A stretch of DNA of 64,000 nucleotides. Origin: Arthrobacter sp. DWC3. GTDB lineage: Bacteria > Actinomycetota > Actinomycetes > Actinomycetales > Micrococcaceae. The position numbers and the translations under genes are program-made. The DNA is taken from positions 124,001-188,000 of the forward strand of contig NZ_PJIP01000006.1 of assembly GCF_002929375.1 (NCBI RefSeq). Direction: 5' to 3'. Positions 16,112-25,013 of this stretch are shown here, piece after piece (within the stretch, counting starts at the first letter, position 1; each line of letters opens with the position of its first letter). Under the pieces are notes generated by a model. That model was given only the letters and a program-made list of their open reading frames with translations, did no database searches and had not been told where the DNA came from.

Positions 16112-16413
16112 GGCCCCGCCTGCCCCTGCAGGGCCTCCGCCTCGAGGAGGTGTCCGCCGTAGACGTGCAGCTCCCCTGCTGCCGCGTCCAGGAGGTCGAT
16201 GGTCCGCGACAGCTCGGTGCACCGCTCGGTGAGGTACGCCCTGAACGCGGCGCCGGCGGGCGACTCCCAGGAGAGCAGGGAGACCGACAGCGCGTGCCGC
16301 CGGATGCCCTCGAGCTGCTCCGCGTGCCGTTCGAGCGCGGCCTCCATACCCGCGACCTGCCTGCTCGCGGCCTCTCCCGGCCCCCATCCTGCAGCGCCCG
16401 GTGTCCCGTCCAT
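16108..16413 (-). CDS. WXG100-like small helical protein
   Basis: A 101-residue, mostly helical protein with SWESPAGAAFRAYLTE near the middle, resembling the W-x-G turn and flanking helices of ESX-type WXG100 proteins although the glycine is displaced. GGAAGGGGG precedes the ATG at 16413; an alternative ATG at 16434 lacks proper spacing. It overlaps the following hydrolase gene by four bases. No ESX secretion machinery is visible in the window, so export is unproven. Confidence 0.6.
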   Translation of the reverse strand: MDGTPGAAGWGPGEAASRQVAGMEAALERHAEQLEGIRRHALSVSLLSWESPAGAAFRAYLTERCTELSRTIDLLDAAAGELHVYGGHLLEAEALQGQAGP

Positions 16414-16526
16414 GGCTGTCCCCCTTCCTGGCATTCCTCCACGCTAGGAAGGGGGACGGCCCCGGACGGCAGGTCCGGCGGGTATGTGGACAGCGGCGAC
16501 TCCGCGCACCGTGAAAGGATGGGACC

Positions 16527-17957
16527 ATGGCTGACTCCGCACTCCCCCGCGTCGAATTCGCTGCACTGTCCCGCGGGGAGGGGACGTCACTGACTCTCGG
16601 ACCGCTCGACGGCCGGTACAGGGAGGCGGTCGCCCCGCTCATCGACTTCCTCTCCGAGGCGGCCCTCAACCGCGACCGCGTGCACGTCGAGGTCGAGTGG
16701 CTCATCCACCTCACGCGTGGGTCCGTGCTGCCGGGCACCGAGCCCCTCTCCGAGGAGCAGGAGGACGGCCTGCGCGCGATCGTCACGTCGTTCGACGCTG
16801 CATCGGTGACCGAGCTCGGCGAGATCGAGGCCGTCACCGTCCATGACGTCAAGGCCGTGGAGTACTACATCGGGCGGCGCCTGGAGGGCCTCGGCATCGC
16901 CCACCTGAAGCCTCTCGTCCACTTCGGCTGCACCTCGGAGGACATCAACAACCTCTCCTACGCCCTGGGGATCAAGGGCGCCGTGCTCGGCACCTGGCTC
17001 CCTGCCGCGCGCAGCCTCGTCCAGGCGATCGGGGACCTCGCGCGGTCCACGAGGGACACCCCGATGCTGTCCCGCACCCACGGCCAGCCGGCCACGCCCA
17101 CCACGCTGGGCAAGGAGATGGCCGTCGTCGCGCACCGCCTGACACGCCAGCTCGAGCGCATCGCCGCCACGGAGTTCCTCGGCAAGATCAACGGGGCCAC
17201 CGGCACGTACGCCGCCCACTACGCCTCGGTTCCCCAGACCGACTGGCAGGAGGTGTCCCGGTCCTTCGTGGAGGGCCTCGGGCTCTCCTGGAACCCCCTG
17301 ACCACCCAGATCGAATCGCACGACTGGCAGGCGGAGCTGTACTCGGACGTGGCCCGCTTCAACCGGATCCTGCACAACTTCTGCACGGACGTGTGGAGCT
17401 ACATCTCCATCGGCTACTTCGCCCAGGTCCCGGTGGCGGGAGCCACGGGTTCCTCGACGATGCCCCACAAGGTCAACCCCATCCGCTTCGAGAACGCCGA
17501 GGCAAACCTCGAGATCTCCTCGGCGCTGCTCGACGTCCTGGCGTCCACCCTCGTGACGTCGCGCTGGCAGCGCGACCTGACCGACTCGTCGAGCCAGCGC
17601 AACATCGGCGTGGCCCTCGGGCACTCGCTGCTCGCCATCTCGAACGTCGCCAAGGGCCTGGCCCGGCTCGACGTCGCGGAGGACGTCCTCGCGGCGGACC
17701 TCGACGGGAACTGGGAGGTGCTCGGCGAGGCGGTGCAGATGGTCATGCGGGCCGAGGCGATCGCGGGCGTACCCGGCCTCGACGACCCGTACGAGCGGCT
17801 CAAGGAGCTCACGCGCGGCCGCCGCGTGGACGCCGACCGCATGCGCGAGTTCGTCGGAGGTCTCGGCCTGAGCGACGCGGCGCAGCAGCGCCTGCTCGCC
17901 CTGTCCCCCGCGAGCTACACCGGTATCGCCGGCAGCCTCGTGGACCACCTCGGCTGA
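16527..17957 (+). CDS. purB: adenylosuccinate lyase
   Basis: A 476-residue cytoplasmic lyase that cleaves SAICAR and adenylosuccinate in purine synthesis. The fumarase/aspartase superfamily signature GSSTMPHKVNPIRFENAE is intact, as are HFGCTSEDINNLSYAL and SRTHGQPATPTTLGKE with the catalytic histidine. Its length matches the longer Escherichia coli-type PurB. AAAGGA lies upstream of the ATG. It is transcribed alone, divergent from the WXG-like/hydrolase/hisC unit. Confidence 0.95.
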   Translation: MADSALPRVEFAALSRGEGTSLTLGPLDGRYREAVAPLIDFLSEAALNRDRVHVEVEWLIHLTRGSVLPGTEPLSEEQEDGLRAIVTSFDAASVTELGEIEAVTVHDVKAVEYYIGRRLEGLGIAHLKPLVHFGCTSEDINNLSYALGIKGAVLGTWLPAARSLVQAIGDLARSTRDTPMLSRTHGQPATPTTLGKEMAVVAHRLTRQLERIAATEFLGKINGATGTYAAHYASVPQTDWQEVSRSFVEGLGLSWNPLTTQIESHDWQAELYSDVARFNRILHNFCTDVWSYISIGYFAQVPVAGATGSSTMPHKVNPIRFENAEANLEISSALLDVLASTLVTSRWQRDLTDSSSQRNIGVALGHSLLAISNVAKGLARLDVAEDVLAADLDGNWEVLGEAVQMVMRAEAIAGVPGLDDPYERLKELTRGRRVDADRMREFVGGLGLSDAAQQRLLALSPASYTGIAGSLVDHLG

Positions 17958-18042
17958 GACCGCACCGCTAGCAGAACGTGCCTGCTCGCGGCACCCGCCT
18001 GCCTCCTTGACGCCGACTCCGTGCGGAGAGAACGCTGGAGGG

Positions 18043-19485
18043 ATGGAGTGGGTGTGGGGTGTGCTGACGGCCGAGGACTACGAGGTGGGACGGCAGATCG
18101 TGCAACGCGGTGTGGCCGCCGTGTACCTCGTCGCCTTCATCTCGGCCGTGAACCAATTCCCTGCGCTCCTCGGCGAGAAGGGACTGATGCCCGTCCCGGC
18201 GTTCCTCGAGCGGGCGGGCACGCGCGCCGGGCCCTCGCTGTTCCACCGGCGCTACTCGGACCGCCTGCTGCTCACCGTCGCGTGGGCCGGTGCGGGCGTC
18301 TCCGCCCTGCTGGTCCTCGGGCTCCCGCAGGCCGGGCCGGCCTGGGTGCCGCTGGTGGCCTTCCTCTTCATCTGGTGGCTCTACACCTCGATCGTGAACG
18401 TGGGCCAGACGTTCTACGGGTTCGGCTGGGAGAGCCTGCTCCTGGAGGCCGGTTTCATCGTGGCGTTCCTCGGGTCGGACGAGGTGGCGCCGCCCTTCCT
18501 GGTCCTGCTGATGATCCGCTGGCTCGTGTTCCGCCTCGAGTTCGGGGCGGGCATGATCAAGATGCGCGGCGACCGCTCGTGGCGTGACCTGACGGCCCTG
18601 TACTACCACCACGAGACCCAGCCGATGCCGAACCCGGCCAGCCGGTTCTTCCACCTCCTGCCCAAGCCGCTGCACCGCATCGAGGTGGCGGGCAACCACG
18701 TCACCCAGCTCGCGGTGCCGTTCCTCCTGTTCGCCCCGCAGCCGGTCGCGGGGTTCGCGGCGCTGGTGATGATCGTGACGCAGGGCTGGCTGGTGCTCTC
18801 CGGCAACTTCGCGTGGCTCAACATCCTGACCATCATCCTGGCGTTCGGTGCCGTGCCCGATTCCTTCTACGAGGCGGTGGTCCCGGCGCTCGACCTCTCA
18901 GGTGCATACGCGCCGACGCCGCTGTGGTTCACGCTCGTCGTCGTCCTCGCGATGCTGTTCCTGGCCTACCTGAGCTGGCCGTCGCTGGTGAACCTGTTCG
19001 CGCGCCGGCAGCTCATGAACGCGAGCTTCAACCGTTGGCACCTCGGCAACGCGTACGGGGCGTTCGGCAGCGTCACGCAGGTGCGCTACGAGGTGGTCGT
19101 GGAGGGCACGCTCGACGACGCCGGGCCCGGCGCGCAATGGCGCGAGTACGAATTCAAGGGCAAACCCGGGGACCCGTCCCGGATGCCCCGCCAGTTCGCG
19201 CCGTACCACCTGCGGCTCGACTGGATGATGTGGTTCCTGGCCCTGGGGTCCGACGGCGGCTGGTTCACTCCGTTCCTGGTCAAGCTCCTGCAGGCGGATC
19301 CGCTGATCCTGAAGCTGCTGCGGGAGGACCCGTTCGACGGCGCGCGACCCCGCTACGTGCGGGCGCGCATCTTCCACTACCGGTTCGCGACGCGGCAGGA
19401 GAAGCGGGAGACGGGGCTGGTATGGATCCGCGAACCGGAGGGAGTGCTGGTCAATCCGGCCTCACTGCGCGCCGAGGCTTCCTGA
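18043..19485 (+). CDS. lipase maturation factor family membrane protein
   Basis: A 480-residue integral membrane protein of the LMF1/LMF2 (DUF1222) family. About nine hydrophobic segments fill the N-terminal 350 residues; family blocks are FLIWWLYTSIVNVGQTFYGFGWESLLLEAGF, given here as a region at roughly residues 107-137, RLEFGAGMIKMRGD, YYHHETQPMPNP, and near the C-terminus WFTPFLVKLLQ and FHYRFAT. Bacterial members have no proven role. ATG 18043 has its purine-rich site too close, so a GTG at 18052 or 18061 is also possible. Confidence 0.82.
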   Translation: MEWVWGVLTAEDYEVGRQIVQRGVAAVYLVAFISAVNQFPALLGEKGLMPVPAFLERAGTRAGPSLFHRRYSDRLLLTVAWAGAGVSALLVLGLPQAGPAWVPLVAFLFIWWLYTSIVNVGQTFYGFGWESLLLEAGFIVAFLGSDEVAPPFLVLLMIRWLVFRLEFGAGMIKMRGDRSWRDLTALYYHHETQPMPNPASRFFHLLPKPLHRIEVAGNHVTQLAVPFLLFAPQPVAGFAALVMIVTQGWLVLSGNFAWLNILTIILAFGAVPDSFYEAVVPALDLSGAYAPTPLWFTLVVVLAMLFLAYLSWPSLVNLFARRQLMNASFNRWHLGNAYGAFGSVTQVRYEVVVEGTLDDAGPGAQWREYEFKGKPGDPSRMPRQFAPYHLRLDWMMWFLALGSDGGWFTPFLVKLLQADPLILKLLREDPFDGARPRYVRARIFHYRFATRQEKRETGLVWIREPEGVLVNPASLRAEAS

Positions 19486-19890
19486 GACTCCGGTCCAAGG
19501 TCGATCCGGCCGATGAACTACGCCACCGGGCTATCTTCACGGCACCCTCAGTGACATCGGCACCACCCCTTGCCGCTTCGCTGCTCCTACGCGATCCCGG
19601 TGGTCATGGGTTCCCACTGCCAGGAGGCCTCCGTCGCCAGTACGGCTGAAGGGCACCACTTGACTCTCTCGGAGGAGCCAGCAGTGTCTTGCCGCCTTGC
19701 CAGCCGGTCTCAGACCAGCCGCCACCAAGACTCACAGTTGTTCTTGCCTGCCGGCGAGCTTGCTCGCTCGTCCCCGACGCAGGAGCGCCGGACCGCTTGG
19801 AGAGTGTGAAGGCGGTTATAGCGTGCCTCGCAACCGTGGCAAGGTCAACATCTTGTTGACAACGAGTCGTTGATCGGATGGAGTGGGGGT
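19486..19890. promoter_or_regulatory. intergenic region with palindromic operator before the PEP-enzyme cassette
   Basis: No gene is evident in the 405 bases between the lipase maturation factor and the three-gene cassette. Near the right end lies the inverted repeat GTCAACA-TCT-TGTTGAC (19844-19860), which also supplies a TTGACA hexamer at 19856-19861. It is a good operator candidate for one of the two DNA-binding-like proteins of the cassette. It does not resemble the rifamycin-associated element placed before rifampin-inactivating genes. Confidence 0.5.
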
Positions 19891-20277
19891 GTGCCCCTCG
19901 ACGACCAGCGCCACGCCGCAGACCTAGACCGTTCCCGCATCAGCGTGAACCGGGCCGGTGCCGATGGCCTCACCCGCCGGCCGTGGCAGCACCCCCGCCA
20001 GCCGGCCTCCGACCTCGACCTGGTCCGGTTCGCGGCGTGGGCCGCCCGCGACGTCGAGGACGCCGATCCTGCTGTCCTGGACGCAGGGTTGCGGTTGCTC
20101 GCTTCCGCGCGGGCGGAGCTCGATCAGGTCGAGTCCGGTCTGCTGTTCGCCGCTCGCGCGGCGGGGATGACGTGGCCGCAGATCGCGGAGTCGCTCGGTC
20201 TGGGATCGGCGCAGGCCGCCCAGCAGCGCCTGAACCGGGTGCTGAGTCGAACCAGCGGTTCTGAGCCGGAGTCCTGA
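19891..20277 (+). CDS. small helix-turn-helix protein of the PEP-enzyme cassette
   Basis: A 128-residue protein whose C-terminal third reads as a helix-turn-helix (GMTWPQIAESLGLGSAQAAQ, then RLNRVLSR). The first third is basic and polar. GTG 19891 is preferred because GGAG lies eight bases before it; a TTG at 19870 is the alternative. The next gene begins three bases after its stop, so the two are cotranscribed. Probably a DNA-binding accessory or regulator; family not identified. Confidence 0.6.
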   Translation: MPLDDQRHAADLDRSRISVNRAGADGLTRRPWQHPRQPASDLDLVRFAAWAARDVEDADPAVLDAGLRLLASARAELDQVESGLLFAARAAGMTWPQIAESLGLGSAQAAQQRLNRVLSRTSGSEPES

Positions 20278-20280
20278 GCG

Positions 20281-21393
20281 GTGCTGATCCCGTTGGGCGA
20301 GGCAGACGAGCGGTGCGGAGGCAAGGCCGCGAACCTGGCCCGACTGCTGCACGGAGGCTTCACCGTCCCTCTCGGGTTCGTGGTCCTCGACGCGCTGCGC
20401 GCCGACGACTGGGTCCGCGAGGTCAGAACGGCGGTGCGCGACCTGGGTGCAGGGTCGGTCGCAGTGCGCTCCTCTGCGCTGGGTGAGGACGGGACCGAAG
20501 CATCGTTCGCCGGACAACTGCACTCCGCTCTCGACATCACTGAGCCGGCGCAGGTGACAGAGGAAGTGCGTCGCGCCGCCAGGTCGGGCACGAGCCCGGA
20601 AGCCGTCGCGTACGCCGCCCGGATGAGTCGTGAGCCGGTAGCTGTGGTGCCTGTGATCGTGCAATCCATGATTCATGCCGAGATCGCTGGCGTGATGTTC
20701 ACCCGGCACCCGGTCACCGGCACGTACGAAGTCGTCATTGAGGCCGGTCGCGGGCTCGGCGAGGACGTCGTGGGCGGAACCGTCACCCCCTGGACCTGGA
20801 CGGTTGAGGGCCGCACCGTCACCCGGCGAGCTGGCGGTCCGAGCCCGCTGCTGACCCAGGCGCAGGTCCTCGACCTCGCGGATGTCGGTCGCCGGATCGA
20901 GGCGGTCTTCGGGTGCCCGCAGGACGTCGAGTGGGCGATCGCCGACGGCACCGTCTGGGTGCTGCAATCCCGGCCCGTCACCACGACCCCCGTCGCCTCT
21001 ACCACGAACCGAGCCCGGCACGACGAGGGGGTTGTCGACCAGGTGCTCGCGGCAGGTACGCCAGCCAGCCCCGGCACCGCAGGGGGGCGCGTGCGGATTC
21101 TCGACGGGCTGGACGACTTTGCCCGCTTCGGTGCGGGTGACGTGCTGGTGTGCCGCACCACCTCCCCGGCCTGGACACCCCTGCTGGCTCGCGCAGCGGC
21201 CGTGGTGACCGAGACCGGCGGCCTGCTCGCCCACGCGGCGATCGTGGCCCGCGAGTTCGGCATCCCGGCGGTCCTCGCGGTCACGCAGGCGATGGACGTC
21301 CTCGATGACGGACAGTACGTCGTCGTCGACGGGACCGCGGGGATCGTCGCCACTACCGGCGTTTTCACCACCGAGCTACCGGAAGAGCGATGA
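20281..21393 (+). CDS. compact PEP/pyruvate-binding and phosphohistidine-domain protein
   Basis: A 370-residue protein built like a minimal phosphoenolpyruvate synthase or rifampin phosphotransferase. The N-terminal ATP-grasp domain has GGKAANLARL, VAVRSSALGEDG, IHAEIAGVMFTRHPVTG and DVEWAIADGTVWVLQSRPV. The C-terminal swivelling domain carries ETGGLLAHAAIVAREFGIPA with the phosphohistidine. Rifampin phosphotransferases and PEP synthases are about 800 residues or more, so the substrate or PEP-binding barrel is absent here and the phosphate acceptor is unknown. Sits between an HTH protein and a winged-helix protein, overlapping the latter by four bases. Confidence 0.75.
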   Translation: MLIPLGEADERCGGKAANLARLLHGGFTVPLGFVVLDALRADDWVREVRTAVRDLGAGSVAVRSSALGEDGTEASFAGQLHSALDITEPAQVTEEVRRAARSGTSPEAVAYAARMSREPVAVVPVIVQSMIHAEIAGVMFTRHPVTGTYEVVIEAGRGLGEDVVGGTVTPWTWTVEGRTVTRRAGGPSPLLTQAQVLDLADVGRRIEAVFGCPQDVEWAIADGTVWVLQSRPVTTTPVASTTNRARHDEGVVDQVLAAGTPASPGTAGGRVRILDGLDDFARFGAGDVLVCRTTSPAWTPLLARAAAVVTETGGLLAHAAIVAREFGIPAVLAVTQAMDVLDDGQYVVVDGTAGIVATTGVFTTELPEER

Positions 21394-21989
21394 GCTACAC
21401 CTCCCCGATCGACGTCCGGGTACTGCACGCCGTGCGGACCCTGGGCTACGCTGACACCCCGCGCATCGCTGCTCACGTCCACGCCTCCGAGGACGAGGTC
21501 CGCGAGCACCTCCTGGACGCTCAGGCCCACGGTTGGACCGTCCTCACCTCCTACGCCGGTGACGGGGGCTGGTCGTTGACCGAGGCCGGCAAGGCTCACG
21601 GCGAACGGCGGCTGGCAGTGGAACTCGACACGGTCGGCGCCCGGGCAGCGGTCGAGGCCGCCCACGAAGACTTCCTGCTGCACAACGACGCCGTGGCCGC
21701 GGCCTGCACGGCGTGGCAGCTGGCCGAACTGGGCATCGGCGAGCACCCCCCAACCCTCTACGCCACGATCACCGCGCTGCGGGCCCCCGCGGCCGCGCTG
21801 GCGGAGATCGAGCACCGCCTGACCGCTCACCTGGAACGCTTCACCCGCTACCACCACCGCTTCAGCAGCGCAATGGGGAAGGCGGGCGCGGAGGCTGCCT
21901 GGATTACGGGCACCGACCGCGACTCCTGCCACCGCGTGTGGTTCGAGCTGCACGAGGACTTCATCGCCACTCTGGGCTTGATCCGTTGA
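21390..21989 (+). CDS. winged-helix regulator-like protein of the PEP-enzyme cassette
   Basis: A 199-residue protein whose first 70 residues form a winged-helix pattern (RVLHAVRTLGYADTPRIAAH, VREHLLDAQAHGWTVLTS, GDGGWSLTEAGKAHGE). The remainder is helical and alanine-rich with no known motif. It overlaps the PEP-binding gene by ATGA, so the three genes form one translationally coupled unit. It may regulate the cassette through the palindrome at 19844-19860, or be a target of the phosphotransfer protein; both are inference. Confidence 0.65.
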   Translation: MSYTSPIDVRVLHAVRTLGYADTPRIAAHVHASEDEVREHLLDAQAHGWTVLTSYAGDGGWSLTEAGKAHGERRLAVELDTVGARAAVEAAHEDFLLHNDAVAAACTAWQLAELGIGEHPPTLYATITALRAPAAALAEIEHRLTAHLERFTRYHHRFSSAMGKAGAEAAWITGTDRDSCHRVWFELHEDFIATLGLIR

Positions 21990-22260
21990 GTACGAGTAGC
22001 GTCCCAAGTCCTCCCCGGGCTCGCTACCGGCTCTTCACCGATGAGCAGTGGGCATGGATCGCCGTTCTTGCCCTCGTTGCCCAGCAACGAGGGCAAGAAC
22101 GGCCGGTCCTACGCTGATCACAAAGAGATCGTCGAAGGGATCGTCTGCCGGTACCGCACCGGCTGCCCTAGCATGGCTTGCCACGTGAGCAGTCCGGGCC
22201 TTGGCAGACAGTCTGGCGGCGCCACAGACGATTCGCGGCCGATGGCACCTGCGCCGGCGA
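21986..22260 (+). pseudogene. degenerate IS5-family transposase fragment
   Basis: Translation gives RYRLFTDEQWAWI in one frame, then SNEGKNGRSYADHKEIVEGI and VCRYRTGCP in a second frame, then PWQTVWRRHRRFAADGT in a third. In this order these are the N-terminal blocks of an IS5-type (DUF4096) transposase, so the gene is frameshifted and truncated. The catalytic DDE region is absent. The TTG start overlaps the stop of the winged-helix gene. A perfect hairpin (22061-22103) lies at the first frame change. Confidence 0.75.
22061..22103. repeat. perfect 20-bp inverted repeat with 3-base loop
   Basis: The left arm GCCGTTCTTGCCCTCGTTGC (22061-22080) is the exact complement of 22084-22103, with CCA between. 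The right arm encodes the expected transposase residues NEGKNG; the left arm replaces what should be a different sequence and creates the frameshift. This is what an intrastrand template-switch event would leave behind. Confidence 0.85.
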
Positions 22261-22373
22261 CGCGGTGCCTGCGGCGCGGCTGTACGCCGAGGCGGCCCTG
22301 GCGGCGATGAACCTCGCCGAGTGCGCGCACCTGACGCGCCGGATTGCCCAGCTGAACGTAGCGCGGCCGAGGC

Positions 22374-23318
22374 TCAGTCGAGCCAGTCCGGGGGGCCGGC
22401 GAGGCCGAGCCGGTAGCGCGCCGCATCCACGGAGGGGCTGTGCGGCCCGAGGGCCAGTTGGAAGGTCCGCAACTGCAAGCGGGTGCGCTGCAACCGGAGC
22501 CGGGCCGCGGGCGAGCGGTCGCCGCGGCCGGGCACCCCGGCGAAGGGGGCCACGGACGGGGAGAGCACCAGCGCCCCGGCGCTGGCGATGCCGCTGTAAA
22601 AGATCCGCTCGGCCCGGTTCAGCCCGTCCGGTGCGGAGAGGAAAGTGAGCAACTCGGCGGGCACGGGTTCAAGGTCGGGTTCCATCGCGCGCAGTGCCTC
22701 GGCGAGCCCTCGGCGGTTGACCGGGAGATCTTCGGCTCCGAGGGTCCGGGCGCTGCGGGACCAGTCGGCGACGTAGGTGTCGGCCCAGTTGCGACCGAAC
22801 CGGGGGGCGAGGTCGTGACCGACGGCCTCGTGGGCCCCGAGGAACGCATCGGTGAAGGCCAGGTGCACCCAACGGAGCAGGGCAGGGTCGGACGCTGAGT
22901 AGGCGCGGCCGTCGTCGGTGGTGCCGCGGACCCGCCCGTGCATGCCGCGGACCCGTGCCGAGTCCCGCTCGGCGAGTTCCGCGGAGCCGAAGGTCGTGAT
23001 GGTGAGCCAGCGTGCGGTCCCGGCGAGGCGGGCCCAGGGGTCACTGCGGTAGGAGGAGTGCCGTGCGACCCCTGCCATCGCCAGCGGGTGCGCCCCCTGT
23101 CCGAGGAGGGCCGCGACGCCGCCGACCAAAGTGGAAAGGCCACCGTGGACCTGCCAGACGACGCCGTCGGGTTCGAACAAGCCTGGTCCCTCCCCGACCA
23201 GGGCGATGTCGCGCACCCAGTCCGGCGCGCCGGTGGGGTCACCGGAGACCCGGGCACGGAACGCGCTGCGGACGCGGTCGGCCAACTCGGCGGGGCGCGG
23301 GATCGAGCTCACAGGCAT
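22374..23318 (-). CDS. oxygenase MpaB family (DUF2236) protein
   Basis: A 314-residue protein with the DUF2236 pattern: VVWQVHGGLSTLVGGVAALL, HPLAMAGVARHSSYR, the conserved histidine block VRGMHGRVRGTTDDGRAY, and ALLRWVHLAFTDAFLGAHEA. Members include heme-binding oxygenases such as fungal MpaB and bacterial latex-clearing-type proteins; substrate here is unknown. GGAG five bases before ATG 23318 supports this start. A broken IS5 transposase lies just downstream in the opposite orientation. Confidence 0.82.
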   Translation of the reverse strand: MPVSSIPRPAELADRVRSAFRARVSGDPTGAPDWVRDIALVGEGPGLFEPDGVVWQVHGGLSTLVGGVAALLGQGAHPLAMAGVARHSSYRSDPWARLAGTARWLTITTFGSAELAERDSARVRGMHGRVRGTTDDGRAYSASDPALLRWVHLAFTDAFLGAHEAVGHDLAPRFGRNWADTYVADWSRSARTLGAEDLPVNRRGLAEALRAMEPDLEPVPAELLTFLSAPDGLNRAERIFYSGIASAGALVLSPSVAPFAGVPGRGDRSPAARLRLQRTRLQLRTFQLALGPHSPSVDAARYRLGLAGPPDWLD

Positions 23319-23371
23319 GATGCTCCAACGACGGTAGGTCGGTACGACGGACACCTAAGGACAGGACTCCA

Positions 23372-23740
23372 CTACACAGCGTAGAACACGCCCCTGACAC
23401 GGCGATGGCCGAGAGGGCCCTTCCGAGACCGGTCAAGCATGTTCAACGCCTGAGTGCCGGGCAGCAGGTGCGTGTCCGTTCCGGTGCTGGCATGGACGCA
23501 GAGCGGGACGTCGCAGACGTACATGAGAGCGACGCCAGAGTGCAGGGTCTGTCCGGTGAGGTGTTCGTAGGCGTAGCGTTGCGGCCGCAGGGCGCGTTGC
23601 TCACCGTCCCTGATGACCCAGAACCGTCCGTAGCCGTCGTCGGCGCCGGCGCCGGTCCAGATCCAGCAGTCGCTCGGCCGCGGGCCCATGACAACTTTTT
23701 CCCAAAACCGATCAGCCTCTCCCCTGCACTGCCCCATCAC
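23372..23740 (-). CDS. HNH endonuclease-like protein
   Basis: A 122-residue protein following the phage/mobile HNH pattern: RFWEKVVMGPRPSDCWIW, GYGRFWVIRDG, RYAYEHLTG, then CDVPLCVHAS and HLLPGTQALNMLDRSRKG. The usual second histidine region is slightly altered (VHASTGTDTHLL where families have VNPDHL), so activity is uncertain. Stand-alone genes of this type are typical of phage or mobile DNA. Confidence 0.65.
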   Translation of the reverse strand: MMGQCRGEADRFWEKVVMGPRPSDCWIWTGAGADDGYGRFWVIRDGEQRALRPQRYAYEHLTGQTLHSGVALMYVCDVPLCVHASTGTDTHLLPGTQALNMLDRSRKGPLGHRRVRGVFYAV

Positions 23741-23760
23741 CGGCTACCTCTACCAGGACA

Positions 23761-24060
23761 TCATCGTGCCCGTACCAGCCGGCGGACGATCGGCCGCCGA
23801 CCCTCCATCCGAACCACGCCGACGATGACGAATTCAGCTGCGGCGACGACCATCAGCTGGCCCCACGATGGCGCAGCGGCCGCGACGACCAGAATGTACA
23901 GGCCGGCGAACCAGAGGGCGATCACCAGGGAGCCGGCGACTTGGTTGCGGACCCGCGGGCCGATGGGCAGCAGGAGCAGCGGCACCCGGAGGATGGCGCG
24001 GACGAACAGGTGGCTGTAGCGGATGCTCGAGGTGAGCAACCAGCGGATCAGTCGGATCAT
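23761..24060 (-). CDS. small membrane protein
   Basis: A 99-residue protein with two to three hydrophobic segments (YSHLFVRAILRVPLLLLPIG, AGSLVIALWFAGLYILVVAA, LMVVAAAEFVIVGVV) and a basic C-terminus. AGGGGATCGCG precedes the ATG at 24060. No family recognised. A 234-base stretch upstream has no gene that I can support. Confidence 0.55.
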   Translation of the reverse strand: MIRLIRWLLTSSIRYSHLFVRAILRVPLLLLPIGPRVRNQVAGSLVIALWFAGLYILVVAAAAPSWGQLMVVAAAEFVIVGVVRMEGRRPIVRRLVRAR

Positions 24061-24294
24061 CGCGATCCCCTGACTACGGGGCGGTTGTGGCGGCACTGCT
24101 AGCTCTCATCCCCACGCTCGACGGGTACAAGCGATCCCTCACCGCCTATGCCGCAGAACTGCCCCGCAACGCCACGCATACCTGACGGCGCCGAACATGC
24201 ATAAGTCGATCGCCTATCGGATGCTGCTGGTGCCCACGGGGAACGCCCGTCAGCCGACCTCGCGGATACGACGGTCAGCAGGTGCCGACGCTAC

Positions 24295-24897
24295 CTATGC
24301 TTCTTCAGTGCGAACGGCAGTGTCGTGCCAGTCCTGGTCCGCGTCGGCGAGGTGCGGGTACACGTGCAGCATCCCCACCGGGACGACCTCCCAAGAATCG
24401 CGGTCCCACTCGCGGTACATGTCCTCGACCCTGGCGCGGTACTCCGGCGAGTCATACGGAGACCCACCGGTGCGCCCCTGTGCAGCACGTTCATCCTCAC
24501 CGGACTGAACGAGCTCGTTCCGCTGCTCGTCACTGAGCGTCCGGAGCGCCCCGTGGCTAACGAGCCAGTCCACCACCTCCTGCATCTGAGCCTTCATAGG
24601 ACCGCAGCCCTTTGTATCGTCCATGAGCGAAGCGTGTATCCGCCAGGGCTGGATGAGCCACGGGGCGACGAACGTGAGGTCGCCGCGGGCGTTCACGTGC
24701 CGGGCCCAGCCGCCAGCGTGCACGATCTCGCGTAGGAGGTACTCCTCGCATTCTGCGAACGCGTGCCGTTGACCCCGCTTGGACGGCGGGTACGGCACCG
24801 CGGCGCGGCCTGGGTCCGTCGGGGACGGGACTGGCTTCGCATTGAACTTGTGCCACCATTGGCGCAGACGGCCACCATTCGTCGTGCCATTGCTCAT
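24295..24897 (-). CDS. hypothetical protein
   Basis: A 200-residue soluble protein starting MSNGTTNGGRLRQWWHKFNA with GGGGGAG directly before the ATG. It is hydrophilic, tryptophan-rich and acidic at the C-terminus (MYREWDRDSWEVVPVGMLHV). No family, signal peptide or membrane segment recognised. Codon use is GC-rich like the surroundings, so I take it as a real gene. Confidence 0.5.
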   Translation of the reverse strand: MSNGTTNGGRLRQWWHKFNAKPVPSPTDPGRAAVPYPPSKRGQRHAFAECEEYLLREIVHAGGWARHVNARGDLTFVAPWLIQPWRIHASLMDDTKGCGPMKAQMQEVVDWLVSHGALRTLSDEQRNELVQSGEDERAAQGRTGGSPYDSPEYRARVEDMYREWDRDSWEVVPVGMLHVYPHLADADQDWHDTAVRTEEA

Positions 24898-25013
24898 TCG
24901 CTCCCCCTCCGCCCACTGTATGGACGACAATACCGAGATCATCGGTTCCCCATCCGCGTCCGCCACTCAACACCGGCGCGCGGCGTCACGAACCTGTCCC
25001 AGTAGCCGATCCC

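Noticed and set aside
19844-19860. Possible rifamycin-associated element before the PEP-utilising enzyme
   Set aside because: The palindrome here is GTCAACA-TCT-TGTTGAC and does not match the known element; the enzyme also lacks the rifampin-binding middle domain.
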